Assembly (NCBI GenBank): GCA_023231365.1
Contig: JALNVO010000185.1
Coordinates: 1 to 5,573 of the forward strand
Source of the DNA: Fibrobacteraceae bacterium
GTDB taxonomy: Bacteria > Fibrobacterota > Fibrobacteria > Fibrobacterales > Fibrobacteraceae
DNA: 5,573 nucleotides
Direction: 5' to 3'
The stretch's first letter is position 1, and the number at the start of each line of letters is the position of its first letter. The translations under genes were made by a program, and so were the position numbers. The notes under the pieces were generated by a model, which ran no database searches, was not told the DNA's origin, and was given only the letters and a program-made list of their open reading frames with translations. Below, piece after piece: positions 1 to 5,573 of the stretch.

Positions 1-886
1 CGTCGATGAATAAAATGCAAGGGGCATTTTTCTTCCCCATTTCAAAGAGATCGCGCACGCGGGCAGCTCCCACGCCGACAAACATCTCGACAAAGTCAGA
101 ACCGGACATACTGAAAAACGGTACACCGGCTTCACCGGCCACGGCGCGGGCAAGAAGCGTCTTACCTGTGCCCGGAGGACCGACCAGAAGGGCTCCTTTT
201 GGAATGCGCCCGCCAAGAGCATCGTATTTCTTAGGGTCTTTCAAAAATTGGACGATTTCCTCCAAGTCTTCCTTGGCTTCATCACAGCCGGCAACATCGG
301 CGAAGGTCGTCTTGGTCTTGCCGTTTTCGTTAAGCTGGTGTGCCTTGCTCTTGCCGAAGGAGAACATACCCATGCCGCCCTTGCTTCCGCCGGTCTGGCG
401 GGCCATCATATACCAGAAGAATGCAATGAGGAGGATGGCGGGGAGGAAGGCGAAGATGCGATCGAGCCAACTGGTCGTCTCGTGGATGACGCGGACTTTT
501 ACGTGCTTGTGCCCTTCCCAATATGAGATTTGCTCATTGGTGACTTCAAGCATGTGGCTTGTAAAGGAAATGACGTGTTCCGGGTTCGGATCGCTCTTTG
601 CGAGTTTTGCGAGCGGGCTTGTGTGTTTCTTTTCTTCGACAATTTCCGCATCCGTCATCGCGCGGGAACCTTCAATCACGATGCCGTCCGGAGTTTTCTG
701 GAGCTTGAGACTCTTGATTGCGGTGGTGCTATCCCGCATCATAGCGAGAAATTCGGTGCGCGTCAAATCTTTAGTGGGTTCTTCATTGTAGAGCCTCATA
801 AAGAAGAGCACCATCAGGAGCATTGTCACAATGAGAAAAAAATTCTTGCTGCGGAAAGGAGAAGGTGTCTTGGCCTTGTTACTCAT
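1..886 (-). CDS. ftsH: ATP-dependent zinc metalloprotease FtsH, N-terminal part (cut by window edge)
   Basis: FtsH is a membrane-anchored AAA+ protease that forms hexamers and degrades misfolded membrane proteins and short-lived regulators at the inner membrane. The visible 295 residues show the family layout: a short basic N-terminus, a first membrane segment at about 15-30, a periplasmic stretch at about 31-139, a second membrane segment at about 144-162, a Gly-rich linker, and the start of the AAA domain (FADVAGCDEAKED at 195-207). The Walker A motif GPPGTGKT is at 236-243, and the pore-loop region SGSDFVEMFVGVGA at 261-274. The window ends inside Walker B (CILFID, 290-295), so the rest of the ATPase domain and the HEXXH zinc protease domain lie outside. 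The ATG at 884-886 is chosen because AAAGGA sits 4 bases before it and it gives the expected short cytoplasmic tail. The gene follows tilS after 8 bases and is probably co-transcribed with it. The periplasmic stretch is longer than in the E. coli protein. The identity is very secure. Confidence 0.97.
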   Translation of the reverse strand, partial: MSNKAKTPSPFRSKNFFLIVTMLLMVLFFMRLYNEEPTKDLTRTEFLAMMRDSTTAIKSLKLQKTPDGIVIEGSRAMTDAEIVEEKKHTSPLAKLAKSDPNPEHVISFTSHMLEVTNEQISYWEGHKHVKVRVIHETTSWLDRIFAFLPAILLIAFFWYMMARQTGGSKGGMGMFSFGKSKAHQLNENGKTKTTFADVAGCDEAKEDLEEIVQFLKDPKKYDALGGRIPKGALLVGPPGTGKTLLARAVAGEAGVPFFSMSGSDFVEMFVGVGAARVRDLFEMGKKNAPCILFID

Positions 887-890
887 AGAT

Positions 891-896
891 TCCTTT
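891..896 (-). promoter_or_regulatory. ribosome binding site of ftsH overlapping the tilS stop codon
   Basis: On the minus strand AAAGGA lies 4 bases before the ftsH ATG and shares bases with the tilS TAA stop (895-897). A ribosome finishing tilS would therefore be sitting on the ftsH entry site. This supports translational coupling and fixes the ftsH start. Confidence 0.7.
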
Positions 897-2076
897 AAAA
901 CAATCCTTTATCAGGAAAAGTCCCATAAATCTTAATTACCCGGGACCCTTTTGCAAAGACTGGGAAAAAGACCCTTGCAAATGGGGGTACGCCGTTTTCT
1001 TCAAACCATTTCTTGAGTTTTTTGGAGCTACGGTTGCCAAAAATGGGTGTGTATTCGTCTCCGTTGAGACGCATACGCCATTTGCAAGAAGAGTTTGACG
1101 AATCATCTAAAAGATACAAATTGTGCATATCCGGAGTTTTGGGCGTATGGCAAAACCAGAGGATATTCTTTGATTTTTCAAAGATCTGCAACTTGCCCCG
1201 TTCTGCAACATTTGCGGAAAAGTCTGTTTTAAAAGGAAAGGAGAACCCCTTTGTATTTAGCCAAAGCCGGAGTATTTCGGAAGCTCCTTTCGGACTTTTG
1301 ACCGCAAGGTCTGTCAGCGCTTGCTTGTGAAGTGCGATAACCGTTGCAAAAGGAGCTATGCTTGCGGGAAATGGCCAAAGCTTTTGCGGGAGGACGTAAG
1401 GGGTTAAATGAGCTTCTGCGGAGGAGAGCACTTTGTCATAAGCTTTTTCTGCGAGTGTTGCTATGCGTGAAAGTTGTTCTGTTACATCGGGGCTTGCCTT
1501 TTTCAGATGGGGAAGTAGCCTGTGCCGTACCGCGTTTCGCGCATAAGCAGTATCTGTGTTGGTGCGGTCTTCCCTCCACTCTAAATTGTTGCTTTGTGCG
1601 TATTCCAGAAGTTCCTGTTTTGTTTTTTCGAGAAAAGGGCGGATGATTCCGTCGGCGCGTTTCTTTTTGACTCCGCAGAGACCTTTGAGTGTTGTTCCCC
1701 GCGAAAGCCGCATCAGTAGCGTTTCCGCTTGGTCGTCTGCGTGGTGCGCCGTATAAATAAAATCCAGATGTTCTTGTTCTGCGACTTCGCTAAAGAATTT
1801 ATAGCGCTCAATCCGGGCTTTATTCTCAAAATCTCCCGCGGAAAGCATTGAAAGCCCATCCAGCGATTTATGCTTGAACGCAAAACCGTATTTTTGGGCG
1901 AGTTCTTTAACGAACTCTTCATCGCCGTCGGCTTCATTGCCGCGGATTTTGTGATTAACGTGACAGACGACGACTCTTTGGACTCCCAATTGCTCCCTGT
2001 GGTTTGCAACATAGTGCAAAAGGCATATTGAGTCGAGACCTCCTGAAACCGCCAAGAGAACGTTTTTTGAAAACAT
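895..2076 (-). CDS. tilS: tRNA(Ile)-lysidine synthase TilS
   Basis: TilS uses ATP and lysine to convert C34 of the CAU-anticodon tRNA(Ile) to lysidine, so that it is charged with isoleucine and reads AUA. It is a cytoplasmic enzyme and normally essential. The 393-residue protein opens with the PP-loop ATP motif SGGLDS (11-16). It also has the TilS signature HHADDQAETLLMRLSRG (111-127), RPFLEKTKQEL (146-156) and the EDRTNTD...RNAVRHRLLP segment (169-189). The C-terminal TilS domain is recognisable at about 345-385 (SKKLKKWFEENGVPPFARV). The length suits the two-domain to three-domain form of the family. The ATG at 2074-2076 starts 10 residues before the P-loop, as usual; only a weak AGAG precedes it, 10 bases upstream. 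A 75-base gap separates it from hisI, and ftsH follows after 8 bases. It is visibly more AT-rich than hisI and proA. The identity is secure. Confidence 0.96.
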   Translation of the reverse strand: MFSKNVLLAVSGGLDSICLLHYVANHREQLGVQRVVVCHVNHKIRGNEADGDEEFVKELAQKYGFAFKHKSLDGLSMLSAGDFENKARIERYKFFSEVAEQEHLDFIYTAHHADDQAETLLMRLSRGTTLKGLCGVKKKRADGIIRPFLEKTKQELLEYAQSNNLEWREDRTNTDTAYARNAVRHRLLPHLKKASPDVTEQLSRIATLAEKAYDKVLSSAEAHLTPYVLPQKLWPFPASIAPFATVIALHKQALTDLAVKSPKGASEILRLWLNTKGFSFPFKTDFSANVAERGKLQIFEKSKNILWFCHTPKTPDMHNLYLLDDSSNSSCKWRMRLNGDEYTPIFGNRSSKKLKKWFEENGVPPFARVFFPVFAKGSRVIKIYGTFPDKGLF

Positions 2077-2151
2077 TACAGAATATCTCTATAAATTGTC
2101 TTGCGAAGTGTCGTGGCCATTTTCGCCGTAAATAAATTTTGGGGATGGCCG
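2077..2151 (-). other. hisI-tilS intergenic gap with an inverted repeat and a 14-codon open frame
   Basis: This 75-base gap is the longest non-coding stretch in the window. On the minus strand it holds GGCCAT (2145-2150) and its exact complement ATGGCC (2115-2120), separated by 24 bases. The second arm contains the ATG (2118-2120) of a 14-codon frame, MATTLRKTIYRDIL. The stop of that frame overlaps the tilS start as TAATG (2074-2078). No U-run follows the repeat, so it does not look like an intrinsic terminator. I see no convincing -35/-10 pair. Whether tilS has its own promoter here cannot be decided from the sequence. Confidence 0.35.
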
Positions 2152-2493
2152 CTAGCCTTTGCGGAAAAAGCAGCTGCGCGCGCCCGTGTGGCAAGCGACT
2201 TGCGGCCCTTGCATGCGCACCTTAAAAAGGAGCGTATCAGTGTCGCAGTCCGCGAACCATTCGACGATGGTCATCACGTTTCCGCTCGTGTCGCCCTTGT
2301 GCCAGTATTCCTTGCGGCTCCGGCTCCAGAAGGTCATTTCACCGCAGGCGAGCGTGCGGCGGAGGGCTTCTTCGTTCATCCAGGCCATCATCAGCACGTC
2401 GTTCTTGTCCGCGTCCTGGACGATCGCCGGGATGAGCCCGTTCGCGTCATACTTGAGTGACTTTAGAAGTTCTTCGTTCACGGGGAGTTTCAT
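2152..2493 (-). CDS. hisI: phosphoribosyl-AMP cyclohydrolase HisI (single-domain)
   Basis: HisI opens the adenine ring of phosphoribosyl-AMP, the third step of histidine biosynthesis, in the cytoplasm. The 113-residue protein is the complete cyclohydrolase domain. It has WSRSRKEYWHKGDTSGN (56-72), the metal-binding DCDTD (82-86) with the Asp triplet D82, D84 and D86 and zinc ligand C83, and ACHTGARSCF (100-109) with the other two zinc cysteines, C101 and C108. There is no HisE pyrophosphohydrolase domain, which is fused to HisI in many Enterobacteria and Bacteroidetes, so that step must be encoded elsewhere. The ATG at 2491-2493 overlaps the proA stop as ATGA. AGG (2501-2503) and AAGGA (2505-2509), inside the proA 3' end, provide the ribosome binding site. 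No other his gene is in the window. The identity is secure. Confidence 0.96.
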   Translation of the reverse strand: MKLPVNEELLKSLKYDANGLIPAIVQDADKNDVLMMAWMNEEALRRTLACGEMTFWSRSRKEYWHKGDTSGNVMTIVEWFADCDTDTLLFKVRMQGPQVACHTGARSCFFRKG

Positions 2494-3758
2494 TCACGTA
2501 CCTGTCCTTCGCCCTTGAGCACCCATTTGTAGGTGCAGAGGCTTTCGATTCCCATGGGGCCGCGGGCGTGGAGCTTGTCCGTGGAAATGCCCACTTCAGC
2601 GCCGAGACCATAAATTCCGCCATCCGCGAGGCGTGTGCTCACGTTCACCATTACGCTCGAGGAGTCCACGTTGCGCACAAAGAAATCCTGCGCTGCGGGG
2701 TCTTCGGCAAGGATCGATTCCGTATGGCGGCTGGAGTATCTTTCAATGTGCTCGCAGGCTTCCTGAACGTCTGCGACAAAGCGCACGCTCATTTTGAGCG
2801 CGAGGTATTCATGGTGATAGTTCTCGTCGCCGCCGATGTCCTTGACGCCGGGGAGGCGCTTCTGGGCTTCCTTGTCGCCGAACATTTCCACGCCTTTCGC
2901 GCGGAGGGGAGCGAGGAACTTCGCGATAGTCTCATCGTCGATGGATCGGTCGATGAGGAGGGTTTCCATGGCGTTGCAGGTGCTCGGGCGCTGCGTCTTC
3001 GCGTTTTCGAGGATCGCGGGAACCTTGGAAAAGTCTGCGGAACGGTCCACGTAGATGTGGCAGATTCCGTTGAAGTGCTTGATGACGGGAATCTTGCTCT
3101 GTTCGACCACGGCGCGGATGAGGCGCTCTCCGCCGCGGGGGATGACGAGATCCAGGCAATCGTTCTTCTGCAAAAGCTTTGTGACGAGGGCGTGATCCGT
3201 TTCGGTCACGAGCTGCACTGCGTTCTCCGTGACGCCCGCGTCGCGGAGGGCCTTGCGGAAAATCCCGGCGAGGAACTTTCCGGATTCGATGGATTCCTTG
3301 CCGCCGCGGAGTATCACGGCATTCCCGGCCTTGAAGCACAAGGAGGCTCCGTCGATCGTCACGTTCGGACGACTTTCATAAATGAAGAATACGGCCCCGA
3401 TGGGCACGGCCACGCGGCTGATGCGCACGCCATTCCCGAGCGTGCGGCTTTCGAGCGTGCGCGCGAGGGGATCTGCGAAGTCCGCGATCTCTTCCGCGCC
3501 TTTCGCCATCGTTTCGATGCGGGAATCGTTCAGGGTGAGTCTGTCCATCATCGCATCGGTGATGTTTCCTTTTGCGCGCGCGAGGTCTTTCGCGTTCGCG
3601 GCGAGAATTTCCGCCTTTTCTGCACGGAGCGCTTTCGCCACGGCTTTTAAAACGGAGTTCCGTTCATCGGCGCTAAGCGTGCGGATTTCACTGGACGCCA
3701 CCCGCGCATTTTTCGCAAGGGTGGCTGCGTATTCATCGAGATTTTTAGAATCGGTCAT
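2490..3758 (-). CDS. proA: gamma-glutamyl phosphate reductase ProA
   Basis: ProA reduces gamma-glutamyl phosphate with NADPH to glutamate-5-semialdehyde, the second step of proline biosynthesis from glutamate. The 422-residue length is normal for this aldehyde-dehydrogenase-like family. Visible landmarks are YESRPNVTIDGASLCFKAGN (127-146), LRGGKESIESG (150-160), PRGGERLI (207-214) and AKTQRPSTCNAMETLL (253-268) with the catalytic cysteine C261. The C-terminal signature is GLGAEVGISTDKLHARGPMG (384-403), followed by TYKW. The ATG at 3756-3758 is the only reasonable start, since the next Met is residue 70. The nearest purine-rich motif, GGAG (3761-3764), is only 2 bases from it, which is unusually close. 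The kinase partner proB is not adjacent. A 33-base gap separates proA from the upstream barrel gene, and its stop overlaps the hisI start. The gene is markedly GC-rich. The identity is secure. Confidence 0.97.
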   Translation of the reverse strand: MTDSKNLDEYAATLAKNARVASSEIRTLSADERNSVLKAVAKALRAEKAEILAANAKDLARAKGNITDAMMDRLTLNDSRIETMAKGAEEIADFADPLARTLESRTLGNGVRISRVAVPIGAVFFIYESRPNVTIDGASLCFKAGNAVILRGGKESIESGKFLAGIFRKALRDAGVTENAVQLVTETDHALVTKLLQKNDCLDLVIPRGGERLIRAVVEQSKIPVIKHFNGICHIYVDRSADFSKVPAILENAKTQRPSTCNAMETLLIDRSIDDETIAKFLAPLRAKGVEMFGDKEAQKRLPGVKDIGGDENYHHEYLALKMSVRFVADVQEACEHIERYSSRHTESILAEDPAAQDFFVRNVDSSSVMVNVSTRLADGGIYGLGAEVGISTDKLHARGPMGIESLCTYKWVLKGEGQVRE

Positions 3759-3772
3759 GGCTCCAATATAGT

Positions 3773-3786
3773 AAATGGGGCCATTT
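3773..3786. repeat. short perfect inverted repeat in the gap before proA
   Basis: AAATGG and CCATTT flank a central GG (plus strand), making a 14-base near-palindrome inside the 33-base gap between the barrel gene and proA. The loop is too small and the stem too short for a good terminator, and no T-run follows. It could be a protein-binding site or chance. On the minus strand a TATATT (3765-3770) lies just downstream of it, 6 bases before the proA ATG, but I see no matching -35 box. Confidence 0.3.
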
Positions 3787-3791
3787 TATCT

Positions 3792-5219
3792 TTACCAGGT
3801 GACGCCGGTGCTCGCTTCCATGCGGTAGCCTTCATAGTCCCCGATGAACTTGCTGTACCCGGCGCGCACCCAGAACCATTCGAAAGGGACGAATGTGAGC
3901 GCTGCGCCGAATTCGCGGTAGCGCGCCGTCGTGGAATCCGCGAGGAAGTTCCGGTCCGTGCCATCCGTGTTCGGATCGTGAATGTCGCTGATGTTGCTCC
4001 CTTTCGCGGAATCCTTTGCGACATTGGACGCGGAAAGCGTGAGTTTCAGTTGTTTCCATTCCAGATCGAGTTGCGTGTAGAGTTCCCGGGAATTCGGCCC
4101 GAGTTCGCTTCCAAAACTTTGTCCGTAATTGGAGTACGTGTAGCCTTCGCCTTTATGGTGCGTATAGACCCAGGGTTCGATCTGCGTGAATTCCCCGGTC
4201 CAGGAATACTTGAAGGGACCTATCGGGCGTTCCTGCGTGGTGAGACCGACGGACGCGCCCCATTTGTTTCCCCACCAGGAGTCATCGAACATGGAGGTCA
4301 CCTTTTTCATGTCGTCCCAGAGCATTTCCCCGTAGAATTCCAAATGAGGGAGTGTCTTGACGCTGATGTCGAAGGAAAGCCCCGTGTTGTCGAGGTCGCC
4401 GAGGTAGTGCTGGGCGAATACGTAAGGCACGAAGGGTATGGCGTAGACCCATTCGAAATGGCGGTCGGAGCTGTCTGCGTCCCGGTTGGGATTGGTGCCC
4501 GCGGCTTCCACGGTGGAACCATAGACGATCGTCTCGCCGATGCCGAATGTGATCTGCGCGGGGAGGTGCAGGTCGAGGCGGTTCGCATGGAAATATTTAT
4601 CCTTGTGCTTGTCGTAGTAAAGTTTGCCGGAATACTGCGTGTAAGTGACCGGGCCTGCATTGAGTTCAAAGCCGAAGAACGGCGTCGGTGCCGGGATTTG
4701 GAGGCGCATCGTCGAATCCATCCAGGGACGGTAATTGTTGTTTGAGCCGCGAAGCGTGAGCTTATTGTGTTTCGCAGGTCCCCATTCCAGATAGTCTACG
4801 CCACCCATGAGTTTGCCGAAACTTGTACGATATTCACTTCGCGCGGTGAAGGTATCCCAGGTGCGGCCGCCTTTGCCTTGATGATTGTATGGGAGCCCGT
4901 CGTAAGGGTCGTAAAAATTATCGACGTAATCGCGTGACGTCTTGTCGTTTGAAACGAAACCCATGGCGCGGAAAACGAAAGCATCGGTGATCTGTCCATC
5001 CACGCGGAGTCGCATGCTCAAACTGTTTTCTTTATGTTTGTCGGAATCGTAAAAGTGGGTGACGGATGCGGAATCCGCGAGCGTTCCGCGGATATGGAAG
5101 AATACGGTGGAATCTCCGAAACGGAGATGCCCGGGGAGGGTGTCCGGCATTTCGAGGGCGGAGGCAAGAATGGAGCAGGAGAAAAAGACAGCGAGAATCG
5201 GAAAAAGTCTGATCCTCAT
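3792..5219 (-). CDS. Wzi-like capsule assembly / outer-membrane beta-barrel protein
   Basis: This is a secreted outer-membrane protein of 475 residues that resembles the Wzi family (capsule-assembly, surface-polysaccharide-associated barrels). Residues 1-21 form a signal peptide (basic MRIR, hydrophobic core, ASA cleavage site before LEMP). The rest is rich in alternating aromatic and polar strands, and the chain ends in tryptophan (TGVTW), as expected of a barrel recognised by the BAM machinery. Wzi-like landmarks are DYLEWGPAKHNKLTLRG (142-158), a segment ending GPVTYTQYSGKLY (189-201), HLEFYGEMLWDD (292-303), and EPWVYTHHKGEGYTYSN...GPNSRELY (348-381). The ATG at 5217-5219 has a strong GGAGG 6 bases upstream and overlaps the stop of the glycosyltransferase gene. 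By context it probably acts in surface-polysaccharide attachment or export. The family call rests on remembered motif patterns, not a search. An unrelated outer-membrane porin-like barrel is the main alternative. Confidence 0.72.
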   Translation of the reverse strand: MRIRLFPILAVFFSCSILASALEMPDTLPGHLRFGDSTVFFHIRGTLADSASVTHFYDSDKHKENSLSMRLRVDGQITDAFVFRAMGFVSNDKTSRDYVDNFYDPYDGLPYNHQGKGGRTWDTFTARSEYRTSFGKLMGGVDYLEWGPAKHNKLTLRGSNNNYRPWMDSTMRLQIPAPTPFFGFELNAGPVTYTQYSGKLYYDKHKDKYFHANRLDLHLPAQITFGIGETIVYGSTVEAAGTNPNRDADSSDRHFEWVYAIPFVPYVFAQHYLGDLDNTGLSFDISVKTLPHLEFYGEMLWDDMKKVTSMFDDSWWGNKWGASVGLTTQERPIGPFKYSWTGEFTQIEPWVYTHHKGEGYTYSNYGQSFGSELGPNSRELYTQLDLEWKQLKLTLSASNVAKDSAKGSNISDIHDPNTDGTDRNFLADSTTARYREFGAALTFVPFEWFWVRAGYSKFIGDYEGYRMEASTGVTW

Positions 5220-5573
5220 ATAAAGCCTCCGTTATCGCGGATAAATTGCTTGAATTCCCGTATGCTTAGCGTAATTCGGAGAATCGTCGCTATGCGATTC
5301 CATTGATTTCTCCGGGCACGTAGCAGTAAAGAAATTAGCAGAGCGAGAAAAATTCCGGTTTTTGGAAAACCGTATTTGTTACAAAAGAAGATCCTGTTGC
5401 GGACCATCAGACAGTCGATGAAAAAAGGAACTTTACCTTTGCCGAGTTCACTGCCGGTGGATTTTCCCGCATCGTGCCGGATGATTGACTTTTCTGCGAG
5501 TGCAAGGCAAAAGCCGGCTTTGCGCGCGGCGTAGCAATAGTCGGTTTCTTCGGAATAAAGGAAATAGTCCGTC
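5216..5573 (-). CDS. family 2 glycosyltransferase, C-terminal part (cut by window edge)
   Basis: The last 118 residues of a glycosyltransferase are visible; the N-terminal nucleotide-sugar binding part lies beyond the right edge. The fragment starts TDYFLYSEETDYCYAARKAG. This matches the FLYxEExDxCxRaxxxG region of rhamnosyltransferase-like GT2 enzymes, which contains the acidic residues of the acceptor and catalytic site (E8, E9 and D11 of the visible part). IIRHDAGKSTG (30-40) corresponds to the H-x-x-g-x-S segment that follows in these enzymes. A hydrophobic stretch, TGIFLALLISLLL (about 75-87 of the visible part), followed by basic residues may touch the membrane. Such enzymes add sugars to cell-surface polysaccharides in the cytoplasm; the sugar cannot be told from the fragment. 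The stop TGA (5216-5218) overlaps the start of the Wzi-like gene as ATGA, so the two are probably translated together. The frame is open to the window end, so no start is assigned. Confidence 0.85.
   Translation of the reverse strand, partial: TDYFLYSEETDYCYAARKAGFCLALAEKSIIRHDAGKSTGSELGKGKVPFFIDCLMVRNRIFFCNKYGFPKTGIFLALLISLLLRARRNQWNRIATILRITLSIREFKQFIRDNGGFI
5226..5230 (-). promoter_or_regulatory. strong ribosome binding site of the Wzi-like gene
   Basis: GGAGG on the minus strand stands 6 bases before the ATG at 5217-5219 and lies inside the last codons of the glycosyltransferase gene. It is the best ribosome binding site in the window. It settles the start that yields a clean signal peptide. 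Confidence 0.75.

Noticed and set aside
6..791. A 261-codon open frame on the plus strand across ftsH
   Set aside because: It is antisense to unmistakable FtsH motifs, including Walker A, and its product is low-complexity Ser/Arg/Pro sequence typical of a shadow frame.
2113..2152. Intrinsic terminator after hisI
   Set aside because: The repeat arms pair over 6 bases, but the loop is 24 bases and no U-run follows on the minus strand.
2457..3650. A 397-codon open frame on the plus strand across proA
   Set aside because: It lies wholly antisense to proA apart from its first bases, which are antisense to hisI. ProA has every family motif. GC-rich third positions commonly leave the opposite strand open, and the predicted protein shows no recognisable domain.
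3773..3786. Terminator between the Wzi-like gene and proA
   Set aside because: The stem is short, the loop is 2-4 bases and no U-run follows it, so it is better kept as an unexplained inverted repeat.
3978..4745. A 255-codon open frame on the plus strand across the Wzi-like gene
   Set aside because: It is antisense to a gene with a signal peptide, a strong ribosome binding site and a barrel-type C-terminus. No domain is visible in the antisense product.
5175..5177. Lipoprotein signal with the cysteine at residue 15 of the Wzi-like protein
   Set aside because: The residues before it (VFFS) do not form a lipobox, and a normal ASA cleavage site follows at residues 19-21.

Overview
The window is an ordinary stretch of a Gram-negative bacterial chromosome. 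Six genes fill it almost completely, all on the minus strand, so transcription runs from right to left. In that order they are: the C-terminal end of a family 2 glycosyltransferase (cut by the right edge), a Wzi-like outer-membrane beta-barrel protein, proA, hisI, tilS and the N-terminal part of ftsH (cut by the left edge). I see no RNA gene, mobile element, CRISPR array or convincing intrinsic terminator. The long plus-strand open frames are antisense shadows of these genes.

The signal peptide plus C-terminal tryptophan of the barrel protein shows that the cell has an outer membrane. The gene order does not match the classical arrangements of Enterobacteria (proBA, his operon) or Firmicutes (tilS-hpt-ftsH). 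The mix of features would fit a member of the Fibrobacterota or a related group, but this is an impression from the proteins and not something the sequence proves.

Right part (3792-5573): the glycosyltransferase and the Wzi-like gene overlap by 4 bases (ATGA), so a sugar transferase and a surface-polysaccharide barrel are probably made together. Middle (2152-3758): proA (proline biosynthesis) and hisI (histidine biosynthesis) also overlap by ATGA. This pairs single steps of two amino-acid pathways, with none of their usual partner genes in view. Left part (1-2076): tilS, which modifies the isoleucine tRNA that reads AUA, is followed after 8 bases by ftsH, the membrane AAA+ protease. The ftsH ribosome binding site lies over the tilS stop codon.

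The only two gaps of any size are 33 bases (barrel gene to proA) and 75 bases (hisI to tilS). Each contains an inverted repeat and a very short open frame whose stop codon overlaps the next gene's start. Base composition also changes at the hisI-tilS gap, from GC-rich in proA to clearly more AT-rich in tilS. I found no clear sign of a previously undescribed system; the findings below are modest.
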